Shown piece by piece: positions 20,025-29,213 of a stretch of DNA of 64,000 nucleotides. Position 1 is the stretch's first letter; each line of letters opens with the position of its first letter. The position numbers were made by a program, and so were the translations under genes. Source of the DNA: Stutzerimonas stutzeri (GTDB lineage: Bacteria > Pseudomonadota > Gammaproteobacteria > Pseudomonadales > Pseudomonadaceae); NCBI GenBank assembly GCA_019056435.1, contig CP077641.1, positions 124,001 through 188,000 of the forward strand. Direction: 5' to 3'. The notes below the pieces were generated by a model. It had not been told where the DNA came from. It did no database searches and saw nothing but the letters and a program-made list of their open reading frames with translations.

Positions 20025-21401
20025 TCAGAACTTGGGCATCCCACCGCCGGGGAACATCCCACCCATGCCGCGCATCATCTTGGCCATGCCACCTTTGCCG
20101 GTGACCTTCTTCATCATTTTCTGCATCTGCTTGTGCTGCTTGATCAGGCGACCAATGTCCTGGACCTGGGTACCCGACCCCAGCGCGATGCGGCGCTTGC
20201 GCGAGCCACTGATGATATCGGGATTGCGGCGCTCGGCCGGGGTCATGGAGTTGATGATCGCTTCCATCTGCTTGAACTGCTTTTCAGCTGCACCCTGGGC
20301 GTTGCCCATCTGCGACAGATTCATCCCACCGATGGCCGGCAGCTTGTCCATCAGGCCGCCCAGGCCGCCCATGTTCTTCATTTGCTGAAGCTGGTCGCGG
20401 AAATCTTCGAGGTCGAACCCCTTGCCCTTCTTCAGCTTTTTGGTGAGCTTCTCCGCCTTCTCGCGATCCAGGGTCTGCTCGGCCTGCTCGATCAGGCTGA
20501 GTACATCGCCCATGCCCAGGATGCGGGAAGCGATCCGGTCAGGATGGAAGGGCTCGAGCGCATCGCTCTTCTCACCCATACCAATGAACTTGATCGGTTT
20601 GCCGGTGACATGCCGCACCGACAGCGCCGCACCGCCCCGTGCGTCGCCATCGACCTTGGTGAGCACCACGCCGGTCAGCGGTAGCGCCTCACCGAAAGCA
20701 CGCGCGGTGTTTGCAGCATCCTGACCCGTCATCGCGTCGACGACGAAAAGGGTCTCCGCCGGCTTGATCGCACCATGCACCGCCTGGATCTCGGCCATCA
20801 TCTCGGCGTCGATGGCCAGGCGGCCGGCGGTATCGACCAGCACGACGTCGATGAACTTGAGCTTGGCCTCCCGAATCGCAGCCAGGGCGATATCGACCGG
20901 CTTCTGGCTGGTGTCCGACGGGAAGAATGTCACTCCGACCTCACCCGCCAGCGTTTCCAGCTGCTTGATGGCAGCCGGTCGGTAAACGTCCGCCGAGACC
21001 ACCAGGACCGACTTCTTCTTGCGTTCCTTGAGGAAGCGGGCCAGCTTGCCGACCGTGGTCGTCTTGCCCGCACCTTGCAGACCCGCCATCAGCACGACGG
21101 CCGGCGGCGCCACGTTCAGGGCCAGGTCTTCGTTTGCAGCGCCCATCAGCGATTCGAGCTCGGCACGCACGATCTTCACGAACGCCTGACCGGGCGTCAG
21201 ACTCTTGGACACCTCGGTGCCGACCGCACGATCCTTGACCCGGGCAACGAAGTCCTTAACCACTGGCAGCGCGACATCGGCTTCCAGCAGGGCCATGCGT
21301 ACTTCACGCAAGGTGTCCTTGATGTTCTCTTCGGTCAGCTTGGCCTTGCCGGTGACATGGCGAAGCGTCTGAGAGAGGCGATCGGTTAGATTTTCAAACA
21401 T
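20025..21401 (-). CDS. ffh: Signal recognition particle protein Ffh
   Basis: 458 aa. The GTPase binds 4.5S RNA and signal sequences and targets proteins to the inner membrane. N domain (about 1-85), G domain with 'GLQGAGKTTTVGKLA', 'DVYRPAAIKQL', 'VDTAGRLAID' and 'TKVDGDARGGAALS', then a Met-rich M domain ending in Gly/Met-rich 'GGMAKMMRGMGGMFPGGG'. Start at 'MFENLTDRLS', four codons inside the open frame. On the minus strand a perfect TATAAT (plus strand 21436-21441) lies 35 bases before the start, though without a clear -35. Confidence 0.97.
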   Translation of the reverse strand: MFENLTDRLSQTLRHVTGKAKLTEENIKDTLREVRMALLEADVALPVVKDFVARVKDRAVGTEVSKSLTPGQAFVKIVRAELESLMGAANEDLALNVAPPAVVLMAGLQGAGKTTTVGKLARFLKERKKKSVLVVSADVYRPAAIKQLETLAGEVGVTFFPSDTSQKPVDIALAAIREAKLKFIDVVLVDTAGRLAIDAEMMAEIQAVHGAIKPAETLFVVDAMTGQDAANTARAFGEALPLTGVVLTKVDGDARGGAALSVRHVTGKPIKFIGMGEKSDALEPFHPDRIASRILGMGDVLSLIEQAEQTLDREKAEKLTKKLKKGKGFDLEDFRDQLQQMKNMGGLGGLMDKLPAIGGMNLSQMGNAQGAAEKQFKQMEAIINSMTPAERRNPDIISGSRKRRIALGSGTQVQDIGRLIKQHKQMQKMMKKVTGKGGMAKMMRGMGGMFPGGGMPKF

Positions 21402-21619
21402 GAGCCGTTCCACGCTGAATGTGGTGAAGGCGGCGATTATAGAAGCTGCGCACCCTGCGTCGGTACCCCATCGACAGGCTTTTCATCGCGCCCGGCCAGA
21501 ACAGACCCCACCAGCAGTCCTTGCATGTCGTCAAAGTGAGAAGGACCGGCCTCCGCGCGCTTTTGCGTGTCAGACGTTTGTGCCACACTCAACGCCTTTC
21601 CGAGCCGCTTTGAACATCT

Positions 21620-22421
21620 ATGCATCCTTTGCTACCGAGCCTAGCTGCCGCCTGCCTCTATGCGGGCGTCACTGGATACCAAGGCCTGCGCTTGGTGCAA
21701 CGCACCATGCCGGACAAACGTCTGCTGCTGCTGCTGGGCACGCTGGCCCTGGTGGCGCACGGTGTCAGCCTGTTTGTCCAGCTGCTATCACCGAGCGGCC
21801 TGCATCTCGACTTTTTCAACGCTTCGAGCCTGATCGCCGCGGCAGTGATCCTGCTGATTCTGCTCGCGCTGTACCGCATGCCGGTAGAAAACCTGCTGTT
21901 ACTGCTCTTTCCGCTGGGGGTGCCTGACGGTGCTCTTCGCCGAATTCGCCCCGTCTGGCACGGCTCCGGCGATCAGTGAACAACCCGGCATCCTCGCTCA
22001 CATCCTGCTGTCGATCCTGGCCTATGGAATGCTGACGATTGCCGTGTTCCAGTCCTTGCTCCTGCTCTTGCAGGACCATCATCTCAAGCACAAGCACCCC
22101 TCTGGACTGATCAAGAACTTCCCGCCACTGCAGACAATGGAAAGCCTGCTGTTCGGCTTCCTGCTCGCTGGCTGGCTGCTGCTTTCCGCATCGCTGGTCT
22201 CGGGCTGGATTTTTCTGGACAACCTGTTCGCCCAGCATCTGGTACACAAGACTCTGTTATCGGTACTGGCATGGGTGGTGTTCGGCCTGCTGCTCTGGGG
22301 TCGCCACCAACTGGGTTGGCGCGGCTACAAGGCCATCCGCTGGACGCTGGCGGGCTTTTGCCTGCTGATGTTGGCGTACTTCGGCAGCAAACTCGTCCGC
22401 GAATTCATCCTGCACATCTAA
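21620..22421 (+). CDS. CcsA-like cytochrome c assembly / inner-membrane protein (frameshifted)
   Basis: About 266 aa after repair, with eight or so membrane segments. The second half holds 'HILLSILAYGMLTIAVFQSL' and 'HKTLLSVLAWVVFGLLLWG', including the conserved histidines of the CcsA/YpjD (heme-handling) family. The G run at 21916-21920 is one base too long; with four G the frames join as 'FPLGCLTVLFAEFAPSG'. It is divergent from ffh, the usual place of this gene in Pseudomonas. Exact role in cytochrome biogenesis is unproven. Confidence 0.82.
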
Positions 22422-22430
22422 GGCAGCCAC

Positions 22431-23717
22431 GTGGAACATCTACACCCCGGCTTTCTCGTCGGACTGCTGGTCTTCCTGCTTCTTTGCTCGGCATTCTTTT
22501 CCAGCTCGGAAACCGGGATGCTCAGCCTCAACCGCTACCGTCTTCGCCATCAGGCGAAAGAGGGCCACCGGGGCGCCAAGCGCGCCAGCGCGCTGCTGGC
22601 CCGCCCCGACCGACTGCTCGGCACCATTCTGGTCGGTAACAACTTCGTCAACATCCTCGCCTCCTCCATCGCCACGGTGCTGGCAATCAAACTGTGGGGC
22701 GAAGCCGGCATCGCGATCGCAACGGTCGGTTTGACGATCATCCTGCTCATCTTCGGTGAAATCACACCCAAGACGCTCGCCGCGCTGAGGCCGGAGGTGG
22801 TGGCCTACCCGGTCAGCCTGCCTCTGCTTCTTCTACAAAAGGTGCTCTATCCGCTGGTCGCGCTGCTGAGCGCCATCAGTAATGGATTGCTGCGCCTGCT
22901 GGGCGTGGACCTGAACAACAAGGGCAATGAGAGCCTTTCGACGGAAGAGCTGCGCAGCGTCGTCCGCGAATCGGGCAGCAACATGACGATGAATCGACAG
23001 AGCATGCTGCTCAGCATCCTCGACCTGGAAAAGGTTACGGTCGATGACATCATGATTCCACGCAACGAAGTGGCCGGCATCGATATCGAGGATGACTTCG
23101 AGAGCATTGTCACCCAGCTGCGCACCACGCCGCATACGCGTCTGCCGGTCTTTCGCAAGGACATCAACCAGATCGAAGGGATTGTCCACATGCGGCAGAT
23201 TGCGCGCCTGCTCAGCCATGATCAGCTGACGCGTGAAAGCCTGCTCGAGGCCTGCAACGAGCCTTATTTCGTACCGGAAAACACGCCGCTGTCGATCCAG
23301 CTACTCAACTTCCAGAAGCAGAAGCGCCGGATCGGGATTGTCGTTGACGAGTACGGTGATGTGCTCGGCATCGTCACGCTGGAAGATATTCTCGAAGAAA
23401 TCGTTGGCGAGTTCAGCAATCAGGATGCCTTGCGCAGCCCTGACGTGCATGCACAGGACGACGGCACTCTGGTAATCGATGGAGCCGCCTATCTGCGCGA
23501 ACTCAACCGGGCGCTCGGCTGGCAGTTACCTTGCGGCGGCCCGAAGACGGTCAACGGCCTGATCACCGAAGCACTCGAGCACATCCCCGACAGCGGCACC
23601 TGTCTGCAGATCGGGCAGTACCGCTTCGAAATCCTTCAAGCAGCAGACAATCGGGTGAAGAGCGTGCGAGCCTGGGTTATCGATGACACGGTGACGTCGC
23701 CGGACGAACAACCCTAG
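22431..23717 (+). CDS. CNNM/CorC-type membrane protein with CBS domains
   Basis: 428 aa from GTG, ten bases after the upstream gene. N-terminal CNNM (DUF21) membrane domain with 'FFSSSETGMLSLNRYRLRH', 'ILVGNNFVNILASSIATVL' and 'ILLIFGEITPKTLAA'. Paired CBS domains ('VDDIMIPRNEVAGIDIEDD', 'VVDEYGDVLGIVTLEDILEE') and a C-terminal CorC/HlyC domain follow. Relatives are linked to magnesium and cobalt efflux. The hemolysin label in databases is historical. Intact. Convergent with purT, only 11 bases apart. Confidence 0.9.
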   Translation: MEHLHPGFLVGLLVFLLLCSAFFSSSETGMLSLNRYRLRHQAKEGHRGAKRASALLARPDRLLGTILVGNNFVNILASSIATVLAIKLWGEAGIAIATVGLTIILLIFGEITPKTLAALRPEVVAYPVSLPLLLLQKVLYPLVALLSAISNGLLRLLGVDLNNKGNESLSTEELRSVVRESGSNMTMNRQSMLLSILDLEKVTVDDIMIPRNEVAGIDIEDDFESIVTQLRTTPHTRLPVFRKDINQIEGIVHMRQIARLLSHDQLTRESLLEACNEPYFVPENTPLSIQLLNFQKQKRRIGIVVDEYGDVLGIVTLEDILEEIVGEFSNQDALRSPDVHAQDDGTLVIDGAAYLRELNRALGWQLPCGGPKTVNGLITEALEHIPDSGTCLQIGQYRFEILQAADNRVKSVRAWVIDDTVTSPDEQP

Positions 23718-23728
23718 CCCTCTGCCGT

Positions 23729-24910
23729 TCAGAATTGTGTGTCAATCGCTGCGGCGACGCGCAGCGCCTTGGCGCGTGCCGTCTCGATCGACCCGTCACG
23801 TGCCAACGCGACCCCCATCCGTCGCTGCCCCTTGACTTCCGGCTTGCCGAACAAGCGCAACGCGGTGTCCGGTTCGGCCAACGCTGCGTCCAGGTTGCCA
23901 AAGCTGACCTGCGAGGACTCGCCCTCTACCAGCAGCACGGCCGAAGCACAGGGGCCATTCTGGCGAATGATCGGGATGGGTAGCCCGAGGATTGCGCGGG
24001 CATGCAGGGCGAACTCGGACAGATCCTGGGAGATCAGCGTTACCAGCCCGGTATCGTGTGGACGGGGCGAAACTTCGCAGAACCATACCCGGTCCCCTTT
24101 CACGAACAGCTCGACACCGAACAGGCCTCGCCCCGACAGGGCACCGGTTACCGCCAGGGCAATGCGCTCGGCCTCGGCCATCGCCGCCGCGGACATCGGC
24201 TGCGGTTGCCAGGACTCCTGGTAATCGCCCTTTTCCTGTCGATGCCCGACCGGCTGACAGAAGGTGGTACCGCCCGCATGACGGACCGTGAGCAAGGTAA
24301 TTTCGTAGTCGAAGTCGACGAAACCCTCGACGATCACCCGCCCCTTTCCAGCACGACCGCCAGCTTGCGCATAGTCCCAGGCCCCGTTCACGTCCTCCTC
24401 GCTGCGCAAGACGGACTGGCCCTTGCCCGACGAACTCATCACCGGCTTGATCACGCAGGGAAACCCGAGCTCCAGCGCCGCCGCGCGGCACTCCTCGAGC
24501 GAGTCGGCAAATCGGTAAGGCGACGTCGGAAGCCCCAGCTCCTCGGCGGCCAGCCGACGAATGCCCTCGCGGTTCATCGTTAATTGCGCAGCGCGTGCGG
24601 TCGGAATGACGGTATAGCCCTCGGCCTCGAGCTCGACCAGCGTAGCCGTGGCGATAGCCTCGATCTCCGGCACGATGTAGTGCGGCCGTTCCCGCTCGAT
24701 GACCGCACGTAACGCAGCGCCGTCGAGCATGTCGACGACATGGTGCCGATGGGCCACTTGCATGGCGGGTGCGTTGGCGTAACGATCCACGGCGATGACT
24801 TCGACCCCCAGGCGCTGAAGCTCTATGACGAGCTCTTTGCCCAGCTCACCTGAACCACAGAGCAATACGCGGGTCGCGCTGGCCGATAATGGGGTGCCGA
24901 TTCGGGGCAT
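23729..24910 (-). CDS. purT: Formate-dependent phosphoribosylglycinamide formyltransferase
   Basis: 393 aa, an ATP-grasp enzyme. Formylates GAR with formate and ATP, an alternative to folate-dependent PurN. '[20 protein letters not shown]' opens the pre-ATP-grasp domain, '[13 protein letters not shown]' is the glycine-rich lid, and '[20 protein letters not shown]' the metal-binding region. RBS GAGGA before the ATG. PurU (50.6 kb), in the same window, can supply formate for it. Confidence 0.96.
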   Translation of the reverse strand: MPRIGTPLSASATRVLLCGSGELGKELVIELQRLGVEVIAVDRYANAPAMQVAHRHHVVDMLDGAALRAVIERERPHYIVPEIEAIATATLVELEAEGYTVIPTARAAQLTMNREGIRRLAAEELGLPTSPYRFADSLEECRAAALELGFPCVIKPVMSSSGKGQSVLRSEEDVNGAWDYAQAGGRAGKGRVIVEGFVDFDYEITLLTVRHAGGTTFCQPVGHRQEKGDYQESWQPQPMSAAAMAEAERIALAVTGALSGRGLFGVELFVKGDRVWFCEVSPRPHDTGLVTLISQDLSEFALHARAILGLPIPIIRQNGPCASAVLLVEGESSQVSFGNLDAALAEPDTALRLFGKPEVKGQRRMGVALARDGSIETARAKALRVAAAIDTQF

Positions 24911-24955
24911 GGTGTTCCTCGTCAGTTGATCAGGGTGATTCCACAGCAGTGCAAA

Positions 24956-25147
24956 TCAGAGCAGCATGCCGCTGGCCCGGGCACGCTCATGGCAGCGCAA
25001 CAGCACCTGACGCCGCTCGGCATTGTCCATACTTCGCCAGCGTCGAATTTCATCGACAGTGCGCTGGCACCCAGTGCAGATGTCATCCTCGTCCAGAGCG
25101 CAGATGCTGACGCACGGCGAGGCAAGGGGTCTTTCCTCGCTGCTCAC
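24956..25147 (-). CDS. DUF1289 small Cys-rich protein
   Basis: 63 aa from GTG, overlapping the stop of the upstream carbonic-anhydrase-like gene by four bases. '[21 protein letters not shown]' holds the four conserved cysteines (CxxxC ... CxxC) of DUF1289, thought to bind a metal. Function unknown. Last gene of a three-gene minus-strand cluster with the gamma-carbonic anhydrase and NUDIX genes. Confidence 0.85.
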   Translation of the reverse strand: MSSEERPLASPCVSICALDEDDICTGCQRTVDEIRRWRSMDNAERRQVLLRCHERARASGMLL

Positions 25148-25667
25148 TCCGACTGCTCCGCCAGGTCCCGAGCGTAGCGCTGGGCATTGTGAACATAGTG
25201 CGCGGCGCTGGCCTCGAGCATCTTGCGCTGCTGTTCGGTCAGCTCACGTACCACCTTGCCTGGCGACCCCACCACCAGCGAGCCGTCAGGAATTTCCTTA
25301 CCCTCGGGGATCAGCGCGTTGGCGCCGATGATGCAGTACTTGCCGATCTTCGCACCATTCAGAATCACCGCATTGATACCCACCAGGCTGTAGTCGCCGA
25401 CGGTGCAGCCATGCAGCATGGCATTGTGACCAACGGTCACTCCGGTACCAGCGTCAATGGATGCCCCATGTCGGTGTGCATCACACTGCCGTCTTGCACA
25501 TTACTGTCGCGACCGACATGAATCAGTTCGTTGTCACCGCGCAGGACCGCTCCGAACCAGACACTGGCCCCCGGCTCCAGACGGATCTTGCCTACCAGCG
25601 TGGCGTTGGGCGCCACCCAGCTCTCGGGATCCGCATCGACGCGAACCTCTCCCAGGCGATATTTCAT
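25144..25667 (-). CDS. Gamma-class carbonic anhydrase family protein (frameshifted)
   Basis: Left-handed beta-helix protein of about 174 aa after repair. The hexapeptide repeats are visible as '[13 protein letters not shown]', '[15 protein letters not shown]', '[19 protein letters not shown]' and '[12 protein letters not shown]'. The metal-binding histidines ([12 protein letters not shown]) are present. A base is missing at about 25442, where CCGG should be CCGGG, so 'LTLVP' and 'GVTVGHNA' fall in different frames. YrdA/PaaY-like members often lack proven carbonic anhydrase activity. Confidence 0.88.
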
Positions 25668-25669
25668 GG

Positions 25670-26284
25670 TCAGGATTTCCTCTGGCTCAGGTCAAGGTAG
25701 CTGGCAGGTGCGCGACGCATCTCGATGCCGGCGTCATAGATCAGATTAACGAGCTCGACGATCATGATCGCCGTCAGCCCCCAGATCCGGTACTCACCAT
25801 AACGATAGGAGGGCACGTACCAGACGCCGCCCTGATAGTCGATTCGGTGCGTGATCTCACGTGTGTCCTGGCAGAAGAAATCCAGCGGCACGGAAAACAC
25901 CGAGGCGATCTCGGCATCGTTGGCACGATAGTCGACATAGTCGGGCACGATCCCGACGAAAGGCGTCACATGGATACCGTGAAGCGACACCAGGCTGCTC
26001 ATGGGGCCGACGATCTCCACCATACCCGGCGCCAGCCCGACCTCCTCCTCTGCCTCACGCAGCGCCGTCTGGATGAGATCGTCGTCTTCCGGATCGCGGC
26101 GACCACCAGGGAAGGCCACCTCGCCACCATGTGTCGACAGCCCACTGGCACGCAGGGTCAGCACCAGCTCGGGCGAGTCGCTCCGTGTAATGGGCATCAG
26201 CACGGCCGCCTCAGGCATCCGCGCTTCCGGCTCCAGGAGATGCGGAGAATAGTCGCGCACCCGTTGGAGAATCCTGTCCAGCAT
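25670..26284 (-). CDS. CoA pyrophosphatase-type NUDIX hydrolase
   Basis: 204 aa from '[16 protein letters not shown]'; an in-frame extension upstream is not conserved. The CoA-specific motif '[20 protein letters not shown]' is followed directly by the NUDIX box ('REAEEEVGL'). Such enzymes cut CoA and its derivatives to phosphopantetheine and 3',5'-ADP. First gene of the cluster with the gamma-carbonic anhydrase and DUF1289 genes, only two bases from the next start. Confidence 0.9.
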   Translation of the reverse strand: MLDRILQRVRDYSPHLLEPEARMPEAAVLMPITRSDSPELVLTLRASGLSTHGGEVAFPGGRRDPEDDDLIQTALREAEEEVGLAPGMVEIVGPMSSLVSLHGIHVTPFVGIVPDYVDYRANDAEIASVFSVPLDFFCQDTREITHRIDYQGGVWYVPSYRYGEYRIWGLTAIMIVELVNLIYDAGIEMRRAPASYLDLSQRKS

Positions 26285-26484
26285 GGATCTTCTCTTTCTG
26301 TCTTTGCGGGCATCATGGCATGAATCACCGAAGCGCCCAAGACGCAGGAAACGCCTCCTCACACCAATGAGGGCACCTAAGGGAATCGGCTTGAAAACTT
26401 CCCGGGCGCCAGCCACTCTCAGCTTTGATTGGGCAAACGGCTCCGGCTGGGCCGCCGAGCCCGGTATCGAAAAAGGGAAGCGCG

Positions 26485-27039
26485 ATGAAATTCTGTAGCC
26501 AATGCGGCGGGTCCATTACCGAGCTCGTGCCGGCGGGTGACAACCGCCCCCGCCACGTCTGCGACAATTGCCAGACCATCCATTACCAGAATCCACGGAT
26601 TGTCGCCGGCTGCTTGCCCGTTTGGCAGGGTCAGGTCCTGCTCTGCCGCCGAGCGATCGAGCCTCGACGGGGCTACTGGACGCTTCCGGCCGGGTTCATG
26701 GAAAACGGTGAAACGGTCCGGCAAGCCGCTGAACGAGAAACGCTCGAGGAAGCCTGCGCACGAGTCACCGGACTGCAGCTTTATACGCTTTTCGACCTGC
26801 CGCACATCAATCAGGTCTATATGTTCTTCAGGGCAGAACTCGTCGATGACGATTACCGCGCGGGTGACGAGAGTTTGGAAGTGCAGCTTTTCGACCAGGC
26901 TGACGTCCCTTGGTCCGAGCTGGCTTTTCCCACCGTGGGGCGTACCCTAGAATACTTCTTCGCTGACCGGGTCCAGCAGGCCTTCCCGGTACGAAACGAA
27001 GCCATCGAAGCGATGCGAGTAGTGCGGAAACAGGCCTGA
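26485..27039 (+). CDS. NUDIX hydrolase with N-terminal zinc ribbon
   Basis: 184 aa. The N terminus has a four-Cys ribbon ('FCSQCGGSITE' and 'HVCDNCQTIHYQNPR'), then a NUDIX box around 'LPAGFMENGETVRQAAERE' continuing into 'TLEEACARV'. This architecture is typical of NudC-like or YjhB-like pyrophosphatases acting on NADH, ADP-ribose or related nucleotides; the substrate cannot be told. ATG at 26485 has GGGAAG upstream. Divergent from the other NUDIX gene across about 200 bases in which I see no further gene. Confidence 0.88.
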   Translation: MKFCSQCGGSITELVPAGDNRPRHVCDNCQTIHYQNPRIVAGCLPVWQGQVLLCRRAIEPRRGYWTLPAGFMENGETVRQAAERETLEEACARVTGLQLYTLFDLPHINQVYMFFRAELVDDDYRAGDESLEVQLFDQADVPWSELAFPTVGRTLEYFFADRVQQAFPVRNEAIEAMRVVRKQA

Positions 27040-27066
27040 TGCAGTAACGATTCAGGACGTACCTCG

Positions 27067-27568
27067 ATGCGCTGGCTGCTCGCTATAGTCTGCTTCACCT
27101 TCGCCACCCTCTCTCATGCCAACGCGACCCAGGTTTTCGACGATCACTTCATCGACAAGGTGCTGGTCGTCAAATCGGAGCGTCAGCTGCACCTGATCAG
27201 CCGGGGCGTGACCATGAAAAGCTACCGAGTTTCCCTGGGCAAGCAACCGGGCCCGAAAGAGCGCGAGGGCGACCAGCGCACCCCCGGAAGGCTTCTACTG
27301 GATCGACTGGCGCAAGGAGTCGGACAAGTACAACCTCGCAATGCACATTTCGTATCCGAACGCGAAAGACCTCGACCGCGCCAAAAGAACCGGCGACAAG
27401 CCCGGCAGCATGATCATGCTGCACGGGACGCCACTGGACGAAGAATATCCAGAGTGGTTCTTCCATACGCTGAACTGGACCGAGGGCTGCATCGCGCTGA
27501 AGAACGACGACATGCGCGAGATCTGGGGCCTGGTGAAGAACGGCACGCTCATCGAAATCCGCCCCTGA
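27067..27568 (+). CDS. L,D-transpeptidase (YkuD/ErfK family, frameshifted)
   Basis: About 166 aa after repair. Signal peptide 'MRWLLAIVCFTFATLSHA', then the YkuD start 'DKVLVVKSERQLHLI'. Catalytic region 'MIMLHGTPLD' and 'NWTEGCIALKNDDM' with the active-site Cys. The C run at 27281-27285 is one too long; four C give 'QRTPEGFYWIDWR' and join the halves. Members make 3-3 peptidoglycan links or attach proteins to the wall; YafK/ErfK-like relatives may instead hydrolyse. Periplasmic. Confidence 0.88.
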
Positions 27569-27636
27569 CGCCCCGCTTTGCACACGCTGTACATGCGGGG
27601 TAACGTCGGGCCACCTAATCCGTTATCCGGTCACTC

Positions 27637-28086
27637 ATGAACGACGCCTCATCCGACGAACAATTACAGCTCGACAATCAGCTTTGCTTCGCACTCTATT
27701 CCGCCTCGCTGCAGATGACCAAGGCCTACAAGCCCTTGCTGCGCAGTATCGGCCTGACCTATCCCCAGTACCTGGCGATGCTTGCCCTGTGGGAGCGCGA
27801 CGGCCAGACCGTCGGCGAAATCAGTGCGCGCTTGTTGACCGAGCCAGGCTCCCTGACGCCGCTGCTAAAACGGCTGGAAGCTGAAGGGCTGATCAACCGA
27901 GTCCGCAGCAGCCAGGACGAACGTGTAGTCGAGCTGCACCTGACCGAGGCCGGTAAGGCCTTGAAAGGACGCGCCGCCGGCTTCCCCGACTGCATGTTGC
28001 AGTGCACCGGGCAATCGCCCGAGAAGCTGCGAGCGCTTCACACTCAGTTAGTCGCTTTGCGCAACGCACTCCTTCAAGGCGGCTGA
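27637..28086 (+). CDS. ohrR: Organic-peroxide-sensing MarR-family regulator OhrR
   Basis: 149 aa. Winged-helix MarR protein with the OhrR-specific reactive Cys17 in '[11 protein letters not shown]' and '[15 protein letters not shown]' after it. Additional Cys119 and Cys123 place it with two-Cys OhrR proteins, which form an intersubunit disulfide on oxidation. DNA-binding part: '[20 protein letters not shown]'. It lies directly upstream of ohr, which it should repress until peroxide is sensed. Confidence 0.92.
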   Translation: MNDASSDEQLQLDNQLCFALYSASLQMTKAYKPLLRSIGLTYPQYLAMLALWERDGQTVGEISARLLTEPGSLTPLLKRLEAEGLINRVRSSQDERVVELHLTEAGKALKGRAAGFPDCMLQCTGQSPEKLRALHTQLVALRNALLQGG

Positions 28087-28126
28087 GACTCGGCTCGCAC
28101 GCACGTTCCTGCCGTGCTCATTTAAC

Positions 28127-28155
28127 TTGCGCGATAAATAACATCGCACTAATAT
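28127..28155 (+). promoter_or_regulatory. ohr promoter with overlapping palindrome (probable OhrR operator)
   Basis: TTGCGC (28127-28132), 17-base spacer, TAATAT (28150-28155). The spacer is almost filled by the inverted repeat GCGAT-aaataac-ATCGC (28131-28147), so a bound dimer would block polymerase. The position suits repression by the neighbouring OhrR. The assignment is inference; this is not the exact Xanthomonas operator sequence. Confidence 0.5.
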
Positions 28156-28187
28156 CTTGGCACACCTTTACTCAGGAGAACGTCACC

Positions 28188-28616
28188 ATGCAACGTATCA
28201 ACGCTCTGTACACCGCTTCAGCGACCGCCACAGGCGGTCGAGACGGGCGCGCACGCTCATCGGATGGCGTGCTCGACGTGAAGCTGTCCACACCACGGGA
28301 GCTCGGCGGCGCAGGCGGCGACGGCACCAATCCCGAGCAATTGTTCGCAGCCGGCTATTCGGCCTGCTTCATCGGCGCGCTCAAGTTCACCGCTCAGCAG
28401 CTGAAGGTATCCCTGCCGAGCGACACTTCCGTTACCGGCAAGGTTGGTATCGGGCAGATCCCGGGAGGTTTCGGATTGGAAGTCGAGTTGGCCGTCCTGC
28501 TGCCAGGGCTCGACCAGGCACAGGCGGAGCAACTGGTGGAGGCTGCTCATCAGGTATGCCCCTATTCGAACGCCACCCGCGGCAACATCGACGTGCGTCT
28601 AAGCGTCAGCGTCTGA
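28188..28616 (+). CDS. ohr: Organic hydroperoxide resistance protein
   Basis: 142 aa. Thiol peroxidase reducing organic hydroperoxides with lipoyl-protein electrons. Peroxidatic Cys60 in '[12 protein letters not shown]' and resolving Cys124 in '[11 protein letters not shown]' are both present. AGGAG stands before the ATG at 28188; a longer in-frame ORF from 28002 overlaps ohrR and is rejected. Terminator directly downstream. Confidence 0.96.
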   Translation: MQRINALYTASATATGGRDGRARSSDGVLDVKLSTPRELGGAGGDGTNPEQLFAAGYSACFIGALKFTAQQLKVSLPSDTSVTGKVGIGQIPGGFGLEVELAVLLPGLDQAQAEQLVEAAHQVCPYSNATRGNIDVRLSVSV

Positions 28617-28636
28617 TCCACGCCGACACGCAAACG

Positions 28637-28670
28637 AAAGAACCCCGGGCCGCTCAACCCGGGGTTCTTT
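28637..28670. terminator. Terminator after ohr
   Basis: A 13-base perfect stem (AAAGAACCCCGGG / CCCGGGGTTCTTT) with an eight-base loop, between the convergent ohr and the Nif3-like gene. Confidence 0.88.
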
Positions 28671-28684
28671 GCATCAAGCGACAG

Positions 28685-29002
28685 TCAGAACTGCATGTCG
28701 GACAGGCGCCACACCTCGAACGCCGGCGTCTCGTAGGGATGGGCCTTCTTCAGCGCCTTCACGCAGTCGTGGATCAGCTCGTCGGCAACCACGAGCTCGA
28801 TCTTCCACTCCGAGACGGTCTGCACGTGCCCATGCTGGCCCAGGAAGGGCTGGCTACCCTCCAGCGGGCGAAACTGGCCATGTCCCAACACTTGCCAGCA
28901 GCAGTTGTCATAAGCACCGATGCGCCCGGCACCCGCTGCAAAAACCGCTTTCTTGACAGCGTCCAGATGGCTCTCCGGAACATAGAAACACAGTTTGTAC
29001 AT
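28685..29002 (-). CDS. YqfO/Nif3-like C-terminal domain protein
   Basis: 105 aa from the second ATG, since GGAG abuts the first. 'MYKLCFYVPESHLDAVKKAV', 'GAGRIGAYDNCCWQVLGHG' and 'HPYETPAFEVWRL' match the PII-like insert domain found inside larger Nif3/YqfO proteins, here as a stand-alone protein. Function unknown. In Pseudomonas it lies next to purL. Confidence 0.85.
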   Translation of the reverse strand: MYKLCFYVPESHLDAVKKAVFAAGAGRIGAYDNCCWQVLGHGQFRPLEGSQPFLGQHGHVQTVSEWKIELVVADELIHDCVKALKKAHPYETPAFEVWRLSDMQF

Positions 29003-29162
29003 CAACATCTCCGTACTTAGATACGAGTACCGGCCACTGCCTGGACACCGGCAGAGCGGTAGAGTCCAGCGGCCTTAGGCCGTGCCAGCAAGCGTCGATC
29101 ACCATGAGACGCAGCCACCGGCGCTTGGTTCAGCCGCCCGGGCGCAGCGGGTCACAGATATG

Positions 29163-29190
29163 AAAAAAGCCCGAAACGCAACGCGTTTCG
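29163..29190 (-). terminator. Terminator of purL
   Basis: CGAAACGC / GCGTTTCG, an eight-base perfect stem with loop AAC, flanked on the plus strand by AAAAAA, which reads as a U tract for minus-strand transcription. It lies about 20 bases past the purL stop. Confidence 0.8.
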
Positions 29191-29213
29191 AGCTTCTTCG
29201 GTTACCTCAATGC

